Source: Tetramitus jugosus
Lineage: Eukaryota > Heterolobosea > Eutetramitea > Acrasida > Vahlkampfiidae
Assembly (NCBI GenBank): GCA_937625935.1
Contig: OW569348.1
Span: forward strand, 248,001-312,000
DNA: 64,000 bases
Reading direction: 5' to 3'
Shown: positions 41,001-52,972 of the stretch, in pieces
Layout of the letters: every line of letters starts with the position of its first letter
Numbering within the stretch: the stretch's first letter is position 1
Position numbers and translations under genes: made by a program
The notes under the pieces: model-generated
Seen by the model: only the letters and a program-made list of their open reading frames with translations
Told to the model about the DNA's origin: nothing
Database searches by the model: none

Positions 41001-42563
41001 TAACCAATGCTAATCCCTGCTTTTGTTCCAAAGTTGAATTCTTCTTTGTCTTGTGGAATGTATAGTTCATGAAACAGTACTGCGCGTTTCGGTATCCCTT
41101 CAATACTTTTAAGATGATAAAACTTCGTGCGTCAATGATCATAATTCGACCTAGCTTATCCGATGTCACAATCAATCGACCTGATACATCCAATTGCAAA
41201 CTTGAAATTTCTCGCCGAGAGTCATCGATTGTATGATCACGCACCGTTTGCAACAATGGCTGTGTTTTCTTTGGTGTCTTCTGTTCCTGCTTTTCGGCGA
41301 CTTCACTTCCCCATAGCAAGCTCTTTGTGAACGAAAAGATGGCAGAGGAAGCCTTACTTGCATACTTTGTAGCCATTTTCGAAACGGATACTGATCCTTC
41401 CACACCAACATCTTGAGAGTAGCTGGCAAGCATGGGGTTCGTTCCGCACACCAACAAGTGAAATGTCGCTTTTGACTTAAACATGTCAAACCCTGATTGT
41501 TCCATCGTATCTGTAATAATATTATGCCATATCATAAGCAAGATCTGTGTTAGTTATCGACATGATCACACTCAAGAATAACCTTAACCATAAAATCACA
41601 GTTAACAGTTAACAGTGACAGTGAATACATACGACAACAAACAACATCATTCACCAAGCTCTGATTCTTAATTTCACACTTTTGATAATTCATATAGACT
41701 TGATTTTCGTCCTCTTCACCATCGCTAAAATCATTGTCATCATGATCATGACCATCATCATTATTATTCGCGCGATAGTGACTATAGTTATTGTTGTTGA
41801 GTGTCATTCGATCCAACACACTTCTCAAAAAAGAGCAAAATGATCTCAATTCCAACCGAACAACAATATTGGCAAACATGATCAACAATGACTCCATTTG
41901 TTGCTCTGGTAGACCACTGAAATGAGCAATGGATTGATGCTTAATCTTTTTGATGGGTGCAGAGTGCAGCCATTGTCTCATGACGAGCACACCATTGTCA
42001 TTAAACACGTGGAGATAGCCCTCGGATGAACCAATGCACAGCAAGTGACAAAAAGAATCCTTACCACTACTGTTACTGTTACTACTATTGTTACTGTTAC
42101 TTTGTGGTGACGATGGTGATGGTGATGATGACAATGAAGATGACTTGTGTCGAGGAAAACTGAGCCAAAACATGCTGTTTGTCAATGTTTCACCAGTGAG
42201 TAATCGATCAGTGATGGGAACTAGAATGGGACTATGCATGACTCTATTAGATGGCAATGATGATGAAGATGGTAGTGATGATGGAGATAGATTGGCAATG
42301 AACAAACTGTGATTCTTGAGTATGGATATGCGTTGACAAGAGTGACTAATGGCAATTTGTGTTGGATCATTTGTGAGCCAATTGGAACTCAATTCAAAAG
42401 TATGACTGTTGTCATTATCATGATTGTTGTTGTACTTTAGTTGTGTTTCAATGTGTGTCAGTGGAAGCTTGAGAAGGGGAGTGAGTTCATATGGACATGG
42501 TGGAGTGATGATTTGTTGTTGTGGTGATTGTTGTTTACTTGTCGAATGGTGATGATCATCCAT
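38071..42563 (-). CDS. RAB3GAP2: Rab3 GTPase-activating protein, non-catalytic subunit
   Basis: Spliced: exon 41633-42563, intron 41512-41632 with acceptor G at 41511 (GTATGT...TTACAG), exon 38071-41510, giving 1456 residues. The N-terminal half has WD-like strands (ISHSCQRISILKNHSLFIAN, LLCIGSSEGYLHVFNDNG). The stretch LKGYRNAQYCFMNY followed by LALVIYSPLRGLLEYW is the family's best-known motif. The C-terminal half is a long helical solenoid. With Rab3GAP1 it forms a complex that acts on Rab3 and serves as exchange factor for Rab18 at the ER and lipid droplets. Poly-Ser/Asn insertions lie in the first exon (about residue 150). The catalytic partner is not in the window. Confidence 0.9.
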
Positions 42564-42697
42564 TTTCGGTGTGTTTTGATGTGTGTTTGTGATCTGACTT
42601 TTTTTCTGTTTCTTGGTCCTCCGAACTCAGAATGAATACAACATACAAAATAATGAAGCATACAACAGGAGCCATGAAATCATGACAATTGATAAGT

Positions 42698-43174
42698 TTA
42701 TTGATTCTTCTTAGTCTCTGCTGATTCAACAGTTGTTTCTGCAGTGTCCTTATTGGTGTTCACCGTTGTTGCTGGTTGCTGCTCTGCGTGAGAGCTTGTT
42801 GTTGTCGTTGTTGTTGCTTCTTTCTCTCCAGACAGAATGACAGCGATACCAATGGACATGAGAATAGTTCCCATGGACCACTGTATGCCCAACCGTTCTC
42901 CGAACAAAAAGTGACCAAACACCGCCGTAAACAAGAAATTGGCGCAAGAGTTTACAATGGTGGCGGCTGTGGTGGACAGGTGGCGCATCGATCTCGTGTA
43001 CATGCCAATCATGAGCACAGTGCACACCAAGTTGGCAATCAGAAAAACACCTCTCCAAACAGGAGCAAAATTTGATGATTGAGTCATGAGCTTTCCAAAC
43101 ACGGAGCTACAGGATGCAAAAATACCTGCGGTCAAAGCTTGTTGAATACCTGTTGCGAGTGATCGTTGAACCAT
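42698..43174 (-). CDS. TMEM42-like EamA/drug-metabolite-transporter half protein
   Basis: Start set at ATG 43172-43174; upstream in frame there is only a GTG. It encodes 158 residues. Four hydrophobic helices occupy residues 1-118 (ending WSMGTILMSIGIAVILSGE), carrying a single EamA repeat as in TMEM42: helix 1 ALTAGIFASCSSVFGKL, then ANLVCTVLMIGMYTRSM, then ATIVNSCANFLFTAVFGHFLFGE. The last 40 residues are a hydrophilic Thr/Ala/Glu-rich tail. Half-size DMT proteins act as dimers. The substrate is unknown. Confidence 0.8.
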   Translation of the reverse strand: MVQRSLATGIQQALTAGIFASCSSVFGKLMTQSSNFAPVWRGVFLIANLVCTVLMIGMYTRSMRHLSTTAATIVNSCANFLFTAVFGHFLFGERLGIQWSMGTILMSIGIAVILSGEKEATTTTTTSSHAEQQPATTVNTNKDTAETTVESAETKKNQ

Positions 43175-43272
43175 TATTGATTTGTTGTTGTGAATATTTG
43201 AGGAATGCACAGGTTTGTGTGTTGGGTTTTTTTGTTTGTTTAACTTTATCTGGGTTTTGTGGAGTTCTCTTG

Positions 43273-44782
43273 CTACAGGAGAAGACTCTGAAGTTTAGAT
43301 AGATCAAGTTTCATGGAAGCAAGGGCAGATTTGAGAATGGTCTCTTTGTACGCTGCCTCCTGATTCTGAACGGGCTTCTCATCTTCTTCTTCCTCCTCAC
43401 TCTCCGAATAGAGATCAGGTGAATAGTTTGGCGTGTATCTGCGTATGAACTCTTGTGAACAAGGTTCATAACTCTGAGCGATTGACTTGTCCTCTCTGAG
43501 TTTCTTTCGTGTTAGATAACCTCGAAATATCCGCTGTATCGTAATAGCATGTCGGTCATAGGGTATGTATTCATCGAATAGTGTGGGAGGCCGACTGGTT
43601 TTCGGTTCATACGACCGAGTAACTCGGTTAGATGGAGAGGATCTTGGAGAGTTAAATACGAGGTATGATTTCCGTATGAAGATTGGTGATGACACTTCTG
43701 GTCCACTTTTTACTGTCAACCTGACCCTTCCTTGATTGGTTCCTTGTGAAGGAGGACGAGGAACAAAGGTCTTCTTTGGTTCGATTTCTATGGAATGATC
43801 TAGTTCTTGTGTAGGTAGGTCCTTGTCAATACTCCGGGTGCTGTTCATTGACCGAAACGTTGAAGAGCCAGATGCCGTTCGATTAAAAATTGGAGGCATT
43901 TTGAATGATGAGGAACTGATAGTTCTCTCACTCTCGGTTGATCGTCGTTCAAATTTTTTCATCGCCTTTTGGCAGCTATGAATCATTGCTAATGTTGTTG
44001 GGTGGTCGTCACCCAGTTGTTGTTGTGCTGTCGTGACTGCTTTCATATAGTAGTCTCGACTCTTATCATATTGCCGTAGAAACTCAAACTCTACAGCCAC
44101 ATTGTGCAGAGCAACAGGTAAGGTGTCTGGTGATGGGCAATTGTAGGTTGGTTGATTCAGAAGCCTTATCGCTTTTTGCCCATACTCCAACGCCTGATTG
44201 TGTTGTTTCATCTGCGACAGTATGACGCACATATTCATCATTGTTGTAGCAGGATCGCTGGAGCTCGTCTGATTATCGGATGCTTCAATGTTCAAGGCCA
44301 AATCAAAATATTGTAGAGCCTTCTTAAGTTGTCCACTCTTCCGATAATAGCAACCATAGTTATTCCAAGTTGTGGCCTTTAACTGCTGCCTGATACGTTC
44401 ATCCACTATACACAGAGACGAACTACTCTCCACATTTAATGTACAATACTTCTCGGTTCTTGTTAAATACTGCAGACAATCCTCTAACTGGTCGAGTTGT
44501 AAAAAGTTCATTGCGATTCGGTTACACCTGTTCCCATAGTCTCTCAACAGTTGTTGGATTTGTTCTGATCGATATTCTGAGCTCTGTGCAACAGACAAAG
44601 CTCTTTCCAAGTACTTTATACTCTCAATTTCATCGCCCTATTCAACACGCGATTTCGCATCGAAGAGTGAGCAAGAGCACAGCATGACACACATGTCGAG
44701 AATCACTTACATTTGCGAGAAACTTGTTGGAGATGTTGTGTAGTATGGAAAAGCTCACATTTTGTTGGTTTCCATCATTCAT
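43273..44782 (-). CDS. TPR-repeat protein with an IQ calmodulin-binding motif
   Basis: Spliced: exon 44711-44782, intron 44638-44710 (73 nt, GTAAGT...GAATAG), exon 43273-44637, giving 478 residues from ATG 44780-44782. TPR-type helix pairs run from about 10 to 215 (ISNKFLANGDEIESIKYLERAL; TWNNYGCYYRKSGQLKKALQYF; ALEYGQKAIRLL; YDKSRDYYMKAVTTAQQQLG). A Ser/Pro-rich linker follows, then an IQ motif at about 385 (AITIQRIFRGYLTRKKLRED), an acidic EEEEEDE patch, and a final helix. A TTTTACAG acceptor-like site lies about 70 bp before the ATG, so an upstream exon is possible. The role is likely scaffolding in flagellar or cytoskeletal context, inferred from architecture only. Confidence 0.78.
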
Positions 44783-44961
44783 GGGTCCATATAGTACAAT
44801 CAATGACAAAGAAGGCCTGTGGCTGGTTGTGGATGATCGCGAAATTTTCTGTAAAACGAAGAAAACGCTTCTCTCCACACCAACTACAGAATTCCTTTCA
44901 ATTTTATTGTGTGATATAGGTGTGATAGTCGTCTTACTATCCTAGATACGAATGTTTAACT

Positions 44962-46032
44962 CTAATTGTCTTGACGCTCCATAGCTTCCCGTTCCTGTTG
45001 AACCTTCTTCTCCAACAGTGCCAAATGATCGTTCCACGAGGCATCGTCCTGTCTTGGAACCAATCCTGTTGTTGCACTGATCACCTTCTCCATGTAGGTC
45101 CAGAAATCAATATAGTCCAAGAATGGATTCAACCAACCAGTAGTGATGCAATAAGAGCAATCAAATGGTGACTTGTGATGTTCATTGTGACTCTTTCTGC
45201 TCAGAATAATGTGATAATCCTGGAGCAAGCTTACGACATAGGGCACCTTGTACATGTGAGCCCACTTGTGGAATTGGTTGGTCAATGCACCAAAAATGCC
45301 CAAAAAGGTCCACATGAACATTGAAAAGAGCTGTAAGCTTGTCAGTTCTTGATGTGCACTGCCAGTGATAATGGTCAACAAATTGGTGTTGCTACAGCTC
45401 AAGTGAGGAGCCAAACAGAACAGAATAGAAATCAAGCAATTGTCTCCATTGGTTTCAATTGCATCGTGCTTGGTCATGGCAGCAGGATCCACGTGATGCT
45501 CTCTAAAGGATCGAATAAATGTTCCAACCTACAACACAACACATTCAAAATAACAAAAATAGTGTTAGCTCAAAGCAACAACAACAACCCAAAGCAACAA
45601 CCATAAAAAAAGAAGCTTCCAAAAAGTAAAAAAAATAATACAACATACAATTGGCCATTGAACTGTTCCCCATGTATCAGCGGCCCAATGAACCACACCC
45701 GAGATAAAATCAGCAATCAACATGCCACAAGCACTGGCTGACACAATCGTCAATGCATTTCTCAGATTTAAATATGGTGAAATGAGATAAAAATTGATCA
45801 AGAGCAAGGATGAAAAAATGGTGACACATGCAATCTCCATGTTTCTCTTGCCTTGTGTGTATCCAGATGCCAAAATTTGCTTCTTTTTTTGTTTGGCCGA
45901 GATGAATTCGTTGAGGAATGGAGGTGCTGTTGTGGCATTGGAAGAGGCTTCTGTTGTTGTTGGTGTGGAGGAAGAACAAGTGGTTTTTGTAAATGTTGAT
46001 ATCGTATTATTATTATTATTTTGTGCTCTCAT
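44962..46032 (-). CDS. PEDS1: Plasmanylethanolamine desaturase (PEDS1/TMEM189/CarF family)
   Basis: Spliced: exon 45649-46032, intron 45529-45648 (120 nt, GTATGT...TTGTAG), exon 44962-45528, giving 316 residues from ATG 46030-46032. After a Thr/Ser-rich N-terminus, membrane helices begin at about 65. The His-rich motifs that define the family are all present: VHWAADTWG, FREHHVDP, HDAIETNGD, QFHKWAHMY and HNEHHKSPF. The enzyme inserts the vinyl-ether double bond of plasmalogens in the ER and needs oxygen and a di-metal centre. The last 45 residues are a charged helix. Its presence implies ether-lipid (plasmalogen) synthesis in this organism. Confidence 0.95.
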
Positions 46033-46435
46033 GATTATGGTTGGTTGTATGATTGTATCATCCAATATATGGTTAGAATTCTGTGGGGTTTGATCAAGAG
46101 GATAGAGCGGATAGATGAGAGGGACGACAAACAGGATCTTTTGTTGTTTGTTGTTTTCGATATCGCCGCAGTTTGTTGCCAGGAAAAAGAATCAATTCTC
46201 CTACTCATCGATTACCCGCAACAGGAATAGTCAAGCAGAGATCCTTTTGCGTGCGTAACAGTTGTGAAATAGATGGATGATAGGTATCGAATCTACAACA
46301 AGTTGAACCAAGGAAGGACGAGGACAACACTTGCGCGTGCGACAAGGAACGTGGTTTTTGCGGGGGCATCAATAAGATTTTCGTGGTTCACTCTCGTATC
46401 GTATACACTGGGCAACTCAAAAAAATTTTACAGGT
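46033..46435. other. Upstream region of PEDS1 and 3' flank of the NlpC/P60 gene
   Basis: About 400 bp. Both neighbours are on the minus strand, so this carries the PEDS1 promoter and the terminator region of the next gene. A locally GC-rich stretch at 46310-46370 has CGCGTGCG-type sequence. No RNA gene or ORF with family support. Confidence 0.45.
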
Positions 46436-47251
46436 TTAGTTTGGTCTGTAGATCTTGGTGTAGCCAAGGTACTTGCTAAAGTAGTCCAAAGATCTGACTT
46501 GAACACCAGTTCTTGGGTTTTCAGCATTGACAACTTGGTTGTTACCAAGGTAGAGACCAACGTGACCAGATCTCCACAAGATGTCACCAACTTGCAAGTC
46601 GTGGACTTGGTGAGTTCTACCAGGGTAAGCACCAGTGCTGGTTGCACCAATGTCCTTTCCAGCAGCCTTGTAGGCTCTGTAGACAAGACTGGAGCAATCG
46701 AAGCATCTGCCCATTCTTTCAGCTTGGCTGTAGCATGAACCAGCCTGGGATCTTGCCCAGTTGGCAGCAGCGTGACCAGCAGAGTTCATAGAGTCGGACT
46801 CTTCTTCGAATCTGATTGGGACTGCAGGAATGCAGACAGCAGCGCACATCATTCCCTTCTTGCAGTTGTTCAAGCAAGACAATTCAGAGTCGGTCAAAGC
46901 TTCAGTTCCCTTGAACTTCTTTGCCAATTCGTGAACCTTGGACTTGACGTTCTTGTACTTGTTGGAGAAGTCTTCCTTGATGGAAGCACCAATCTTCTTG
47001 AACAATTCAGCAAACTCTGCGTCAGCTTCAGCTTCAGTAGTTGGAGCAGCCTTCTTGGAAGCAGGCTTATTCTTCTTCTTCTTCAACTGTTGGCAAGATT
47101 CTTGGCAGACGGTTTGGAAGCAGACCTTGAAGTTGTCGGATTGACGGCACTTGGTCACACACTTGGAGCATGCCTTGGCAGTAGGTTGAGCATTGATGAT
47201 GGCAAGGAGAGCCAACAAGCAAGCAACGAGAATGACAATCTTCTTAATCAT
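46436..47251 (-). CDS. Secreted NlpC/P60-family peptidoglycan hydrolase
   Basis: A 271-residue protein from ATG 47249-47251; longer readings of the frame start at the non-conserved MLDRS. A signal peptide (IVILVACLLALLAIINA) precedes a Cys-rich segment (ACSKCVTKC, CFQTVCQESC), a Lys/Ala-rich linker, a second Cys segment (CLNNCKKGMMCAAVC) and the C-terminal NlpC/P60 domain. The catalytic Cys is in RCFDCSSLVYRAY, the His in WRSGHVGLYLG, and the third polar residue in VVNAENPRTGV. These enzymes cut gamma-D-glutamyl-diaminopimelate bonds in bacterial cell walls. Codons are strongly biased, as in abundant proteins. Likely secreted or phagosomal and used against bacterial food; bacterial origin by transfer is probable. 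Confidence 0.93.
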   Translation of the reverse strand: MIKKIVILVACLLALLAIINAQPTAKACSKCVTKCRQSDNFKVCFQTVCQESCQQLKKKKNKPASKKAAPTTEAEADAEFAELFKKIGASIKEDFSNKYKNVKSKVHELAKKFKGTEALTDSELSCLNNCKKGMMCAAVCIPAVPIRFEEESDSMNSAGHAAANWARSQAGSCYSQAERMGRCFDCSSLVYRAYKAAGKDIGATSTGAYPGRTHQVHDLQVGDILWRSGHVGLYLGNNQVVNAENPRTGVQVRSLDYFSKYLGYTKIYRPN

Positions 47252-47509
47252 TGTTGTAATACAGAGGATGGATGTGTTTTGGTTTTTTTGGGGTTTGATG
47301 TTTTGAGAGAAGAGGACGCTGCGAGAGAGCTCTCTTGAAGCTGCCCTTGTTTGCTGAATTGAGCGGTCCAACATCGCTCCCCCCCCACCTTCTATGTGCG
47401 GTGAGGCGACGTGTCCAAGATTTTTTCGGATGACAGGAGAGGAGGCGGGCTTGCAATTTATTTCAGCGCCAGTCCAGCTACAAGAAAACGGAACGAGGCG
47501 CCGAGAAAA

Positions 47510-49542
<2,033 letters not shown>

Positions 49543-49580
49543 GAAAAATAATAGTTTATGTAAAATACAATAGCTTCACA

Positions 49581-51827
49581 TTACAAATCGACCTCCATCA
49601 CTTCGTGAGTCAGGGTTTCATTCGAGTTATCCTTGAGGAGACGTCTTTGTGTGGTAGCATCATCAAGTGGGAAATCCTTGTTGGTCTTTGGATTTAATTT
49701 GATGGCATAATCCAAAATGTTGTCGACATAGTTGCCCTTGCTCAAACCAATTGGAGCATCGAGAACAAAGTCAGGAATTTCAAAGGCATCGACAAGACTG
49801 ACAGCATGCTCTCTCATATCCTCACACAACTGTTCGACAAGGGTTCCAATAGCCTTGGCTTTGTTTCTCTTGATGAGATCCAAGAAATCACCAATATTGT
49901 TCTTCATGCAGCTCAATGCATACAAATCACAAGTCATCTTCAGAATGGAATGAATTTCAGGATCATTCTCGTGCTGTTCTACAGTCTTTACAAATTCTTC
50001 CAGAGTGAACTGCTCAATGTATGCTCTTCCCAATCGTACCATCTTTGGAATGCACTCGTTCCATGCTTGGAACACACCCAATCTCTTCTTATTGCTTTGA
50101 ATCTCAGAGGCAATTGTTTGAAGCAACTTTGCAGTTCTATATTCGAATGCTTGCAGTTGAAAATCTGGATTTCTCAAGTGTTTCTTTGTAGAGATTCGAG
50201 TAATGACTGGATTACGATCTCTGACCAATACACCCATCTGCTTACGGATATACTTGATTCCATCAGTCAACAATTGACCCTTGAATTGTTGAGAGAATCT
50301 CTTGAGCAAGAATCCGCCCAACTGTTGAATCAAGACAGTGTTATCACCCTCAAATGTCTGATAAATGTCATGATCATTTCTCAGTTGACCAAATCTGTTG
50401 TAGGCAGTGTAACCGTGACCTCCGCAGCACTCTCTCATGGTTTGCAAATACTTTTGAGTGTCCCAGGTGAAAACAGCCTTCATTCCAGCCGTCAACGCAT
50501 GAACCTCACTCAACTCTTCATCTGTCGCATGTGCCGAATGAATGTGAGCAAACTTTTTAACAACTTCTCTCTTGGCAAACTCACCGGCATAACAACTGGC
50601 CAAAATGGGCATCAGTCTCGTCTGGTGCGACCTATAGTCCAGAATAGGGATTTCAGTGTTGGAGTTTGGAGGTCCAAATTGGCGTCTGTTGGCAGCATAT
50701 CTCACCGCAATCACCACACCAGTCTTTCTAATGTTGAGACTGCCCATGCACAGACTCATTCTTCCAGTGATCAACTCTCCCAACACTGCTGCAAACCTTC
50801 TTCCTTCACTCTTAATCTCCGACACATAGGTTCCATCTGGCTTGACATCACCGAATCGATTCAACAGATTGACACGTGGCACTCGAACATTGTTAAACTT
50901 TAGGAATCCATTGTCTACGCCGTGGAGACCCACCTTGTCACCACAATCACCAATCGTCACACCAGGCATTGGCTTGTGAGTGTCCATGTCACGAATTGGG
51001 ACAAGAATCGCATGAATACCATAGTCCTTGCCCTGTGTGATCAATCGACCAAACACTGTACACATCTTTCCAGTCAGTGCTGCATTGCCCAACCACCACT
51101 TGATGGCTCCATCATGCGGAGTATTCACAATAAACTCCTCTGTCGTTGGATCGTAGGTAATGGTGGTTTCTAGGCGTCGAACATTGCTTCCATGATGCAA
51201 CTCTGTCATGCCGAAACAACCTGGTAGTTTCAATGTTTCAACATCTGCCAAATACTTGTCATGATGCACTCGCGTACCCAGATTGAGAATGGAACCACCA
51301 AACAAAATCATTTGAACACCCAGTTTGACACCAGTACTCGGTTCCATCATTGACACAGTCTCCATTCGATTGAGCATTCGAATTGGGTCACGTTTCAAAT
51401 CAGCAATATGAAAATCACCGTCTTCCAACAAGATTTTGGCCATTCGTTCCACTGCGAGACGAGCTTCCTCTTTGGGCATGTTGTACAGACGAGTTTGAAC
51501 GTTGGGACGATCCATGACTCTCATGTAACTAATTTTTTCGGCGCGGGACAAGTCTTTTCCTCTGAGAATCTCTGACATTTTGTCCACGTTGAACGATGGA
51601 GAGTGATTTTGAGTTTTGGAGTCATATTTTTTGAGAATGGATGGTGGAGGGAGTTGGTAGGTGGATGATCCTGCAACAGATGATGATGATGATGATGCAT
51701 TGGTATGATTAGGGTTCAATAAGCTTGTTGACTGCGGTTGTTCATGTTGTTGATTGTGAGGAGGGGAAATGTGATTGAGGTGGACTTGAAGTCTTCGATT
51801 GGCACAAGAAGAAGAAGAATTGTCCAT
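49581..51827 (-). CDS. ACOX: Acyl-CoA oxidase, peroxisomal (PTS2-type signal)
   Basis: A 748-residue flavoenzyme of the first step of peroxisomal beta-oxidation. Typical motifs: GCFGMTELHHGSNVRRLETT (FAD/substrate loop), NAALTGKMCTVFGRL, GVDNGFLKFNNVRVPR, LRNDHDIYQTFEGDNTVLIQQ (the catalytic Glu in FEGDN), and the C-terminal oxidase domains. The N-terminal 75 residues are an Asn/Ser-rich extension. It contains R-L-Q-V-H-L-N-H-I at 12-20, matching the PTS2 peroxisome signal at all but the last position. The C-terminus (MEVDL) is not a PTS1. Plants use PTS2 for their ACX2/ACX3 types. It is convergent with katanin (38 bp between stops). Confidence 0.95.
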   Translation of the reverse strand: MDNSSSSCANRRLQVHLNHISPPHNQQHEQPQSTSLLNPNHTNASSSSSSVAGSSTYQLPPPSILKKYDSKTQNHSPSFNVDKMSEILRGKDLSRAEKISYMRVMDRPNVQTRLYNMPKEEARLAVERMAKILLEDGDFHIADLKRDPIRMLNRMETVSMMEPSTGVKLGVQMILFGGSILNLGTRVHHDKYLADVETLKLPGCFGMTELHHGSNVRRLETTITYDPTTEEFIVNTPHDGAIKWWLGNAALTGKMCTVFGRLITQGKDYGIHAILVPIRDMDTHKPMPGVTIGDCGDKVGLHGVDNGFLKFNNVRVPRVNLLNRFGDVKPDGTYVSEIKSEGRRFAAVLGELITGRMSLCMGSLNIRKTGVVIAVRYAANRRQFGPPNSNTEIPILDYRSHQTRLMPILASCYAGEFAKREVVKKFAHIHSAHATDEELSEVHALTAGMKAVFTWDTQKYLQTMRECCGGHGYTAYNRFGQLRNDHDIYQTFEGDNTVLIQQLGGFLLKRFSQQFKGQLLTDGIKYIRKQMGVLVRDRNPVITRISTKKHLRNPDFQLQAFEYRTAKLLQTIASEIQSNKKRLGVFQAWNECIPKMVRLGRAYIEQFTLEEFVKTVEQHENDPEIHSILKMTCDLYALSCMKNNIGDFLDLIKRNKAKAIGTLVEQLCEDMREHAVSLVDAFEIPDFVLDAPIGLSKGNYVDNILDYAIKLNPKTNKDFPLDDATTQRRLLKDNSNETLTHEVMEVDL

Positions 51828-52972
51828 TTTATTGTTGTATGTATTGTTGTATTTTGTACAGATTGGTTTTCACTTTGTTTTTTTGGAGTTGGTTTTTTTG
51901 AGTGTTTTGTTTTTGGTTCGAGTGGAGGATTGTTTTTAGCTCTTGTAGACCGTGAAGCTGCAATGGCTTTGGGAGAATTAGGATGTTTTCAAGTGGAGAA
52001 TTCGAAACAATTTTCCTGAGGGTGGTGATTGAGTTTTTCCTGCTGAGAAGAGTTTGATGGGTGAAGCTCATTCTGATATGGTGTTGGGATTGCCCACAAG
52101 AAGTTGTTGATCCGATTTCGCAACTACAGGCTGTGGACAGTCAGCTACTGGCGAGTCACTGACTCATTGGGATAGAGCAGGTGAACCAGGAGAGCTCTGG
52201 CAGTTCGAGTCGTCAGTGTTTTTTCATGAACCTGTCGGCCGGCAATGAACCGGCTGTGGGTGAAGTGGAGTTGGTTTAAGCTAAGTTTATCAGGAACCAA
52301 TGAAGAGAGATGAACAAATAAGAACCTCCTCAGTTCACCTGAGATTTGTTGGTTCTTCTAAGTGCCTCTACAAGTGTTTAACATTGTGTTCGAGCTAAAA
52401 GTGGTTCAAAAGAATCGAGGATTGATGATTTTCTGTCTGTATTGAACAGTAATATCCGGCAACCGTTGATTGACGGAATCAATTGAATTTATATCTCCAA
52501 GAAATTACGAGCCGAGCTGAATGGTAGTTGCTCAAGATGGGCACTTACCGAGGATTTTCCTATTCGTTGGTTGATCTCGGTCATTCCATCAATGGGATCC
52601 ACCAACAAAACTGTGAACAGATTCTCGAACCCTGTAAATCACCATTGTCCACATGCGGAGAAACAAACCGATTTGGCATATTTTACCAAACATATCTTGG
52701 AAGGACAAAGAGTGGGCCCTGTGGATCCTCTTGTGGTATTCCAAGACAACGATGACTGTGGTTAATCCTCAACACACACCACCAAAAACCAACAAACATG
52801 AAAGAAGTATCTGCCACCTCAACTAAAAATTGGTCATGTTTTTGTGCAACGGTCAATAATTTTGTCTCTTGCCTAGGGACAGCACAACTGAAGTAAGGAC
52901 TCAACTGACAAATCAGCAAAGATATCCCAACTATCACAACACAAGCACCCAAGATGGAACTTTTCTTCTCGT
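51828..52972. other. Long intergenic region, GC-richer in its centre, no confident gene
   Basis: About 1.1 kb. The left 240 bp are the acyl-CoA oxidase leader; it contains a minus-strand ATG-started frame (51829-52071) that ends directly before the oxidase ATG and begins like a mitochondrial presequence, but it is Gln/Asn/Lys-rich. The centre (52030-52420) has no long frame, is richer in GC, and carries GCCGG/CCGGC around CAATGAA (52237-52253). Open codons at 52571-52762 (plus) and 52683-52988 (minus) overlap each other and match nothing. An unannotated RNA is possible. Confidence 0.4.

Noticed and set aside
46772-47338. 188-codon plus-strand frame opposite the NlpC/P60 gene
   Set aside because: Antisense shadow of a codon-biased gene, with no recognisable domain.
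49806-50903. 365-codon plus-strand frame opposite acyl-CoA oxidase
   Set aside because: Fully antisense to a firmly identified gene. No family resemblance; composition follows the complementary coding strand.
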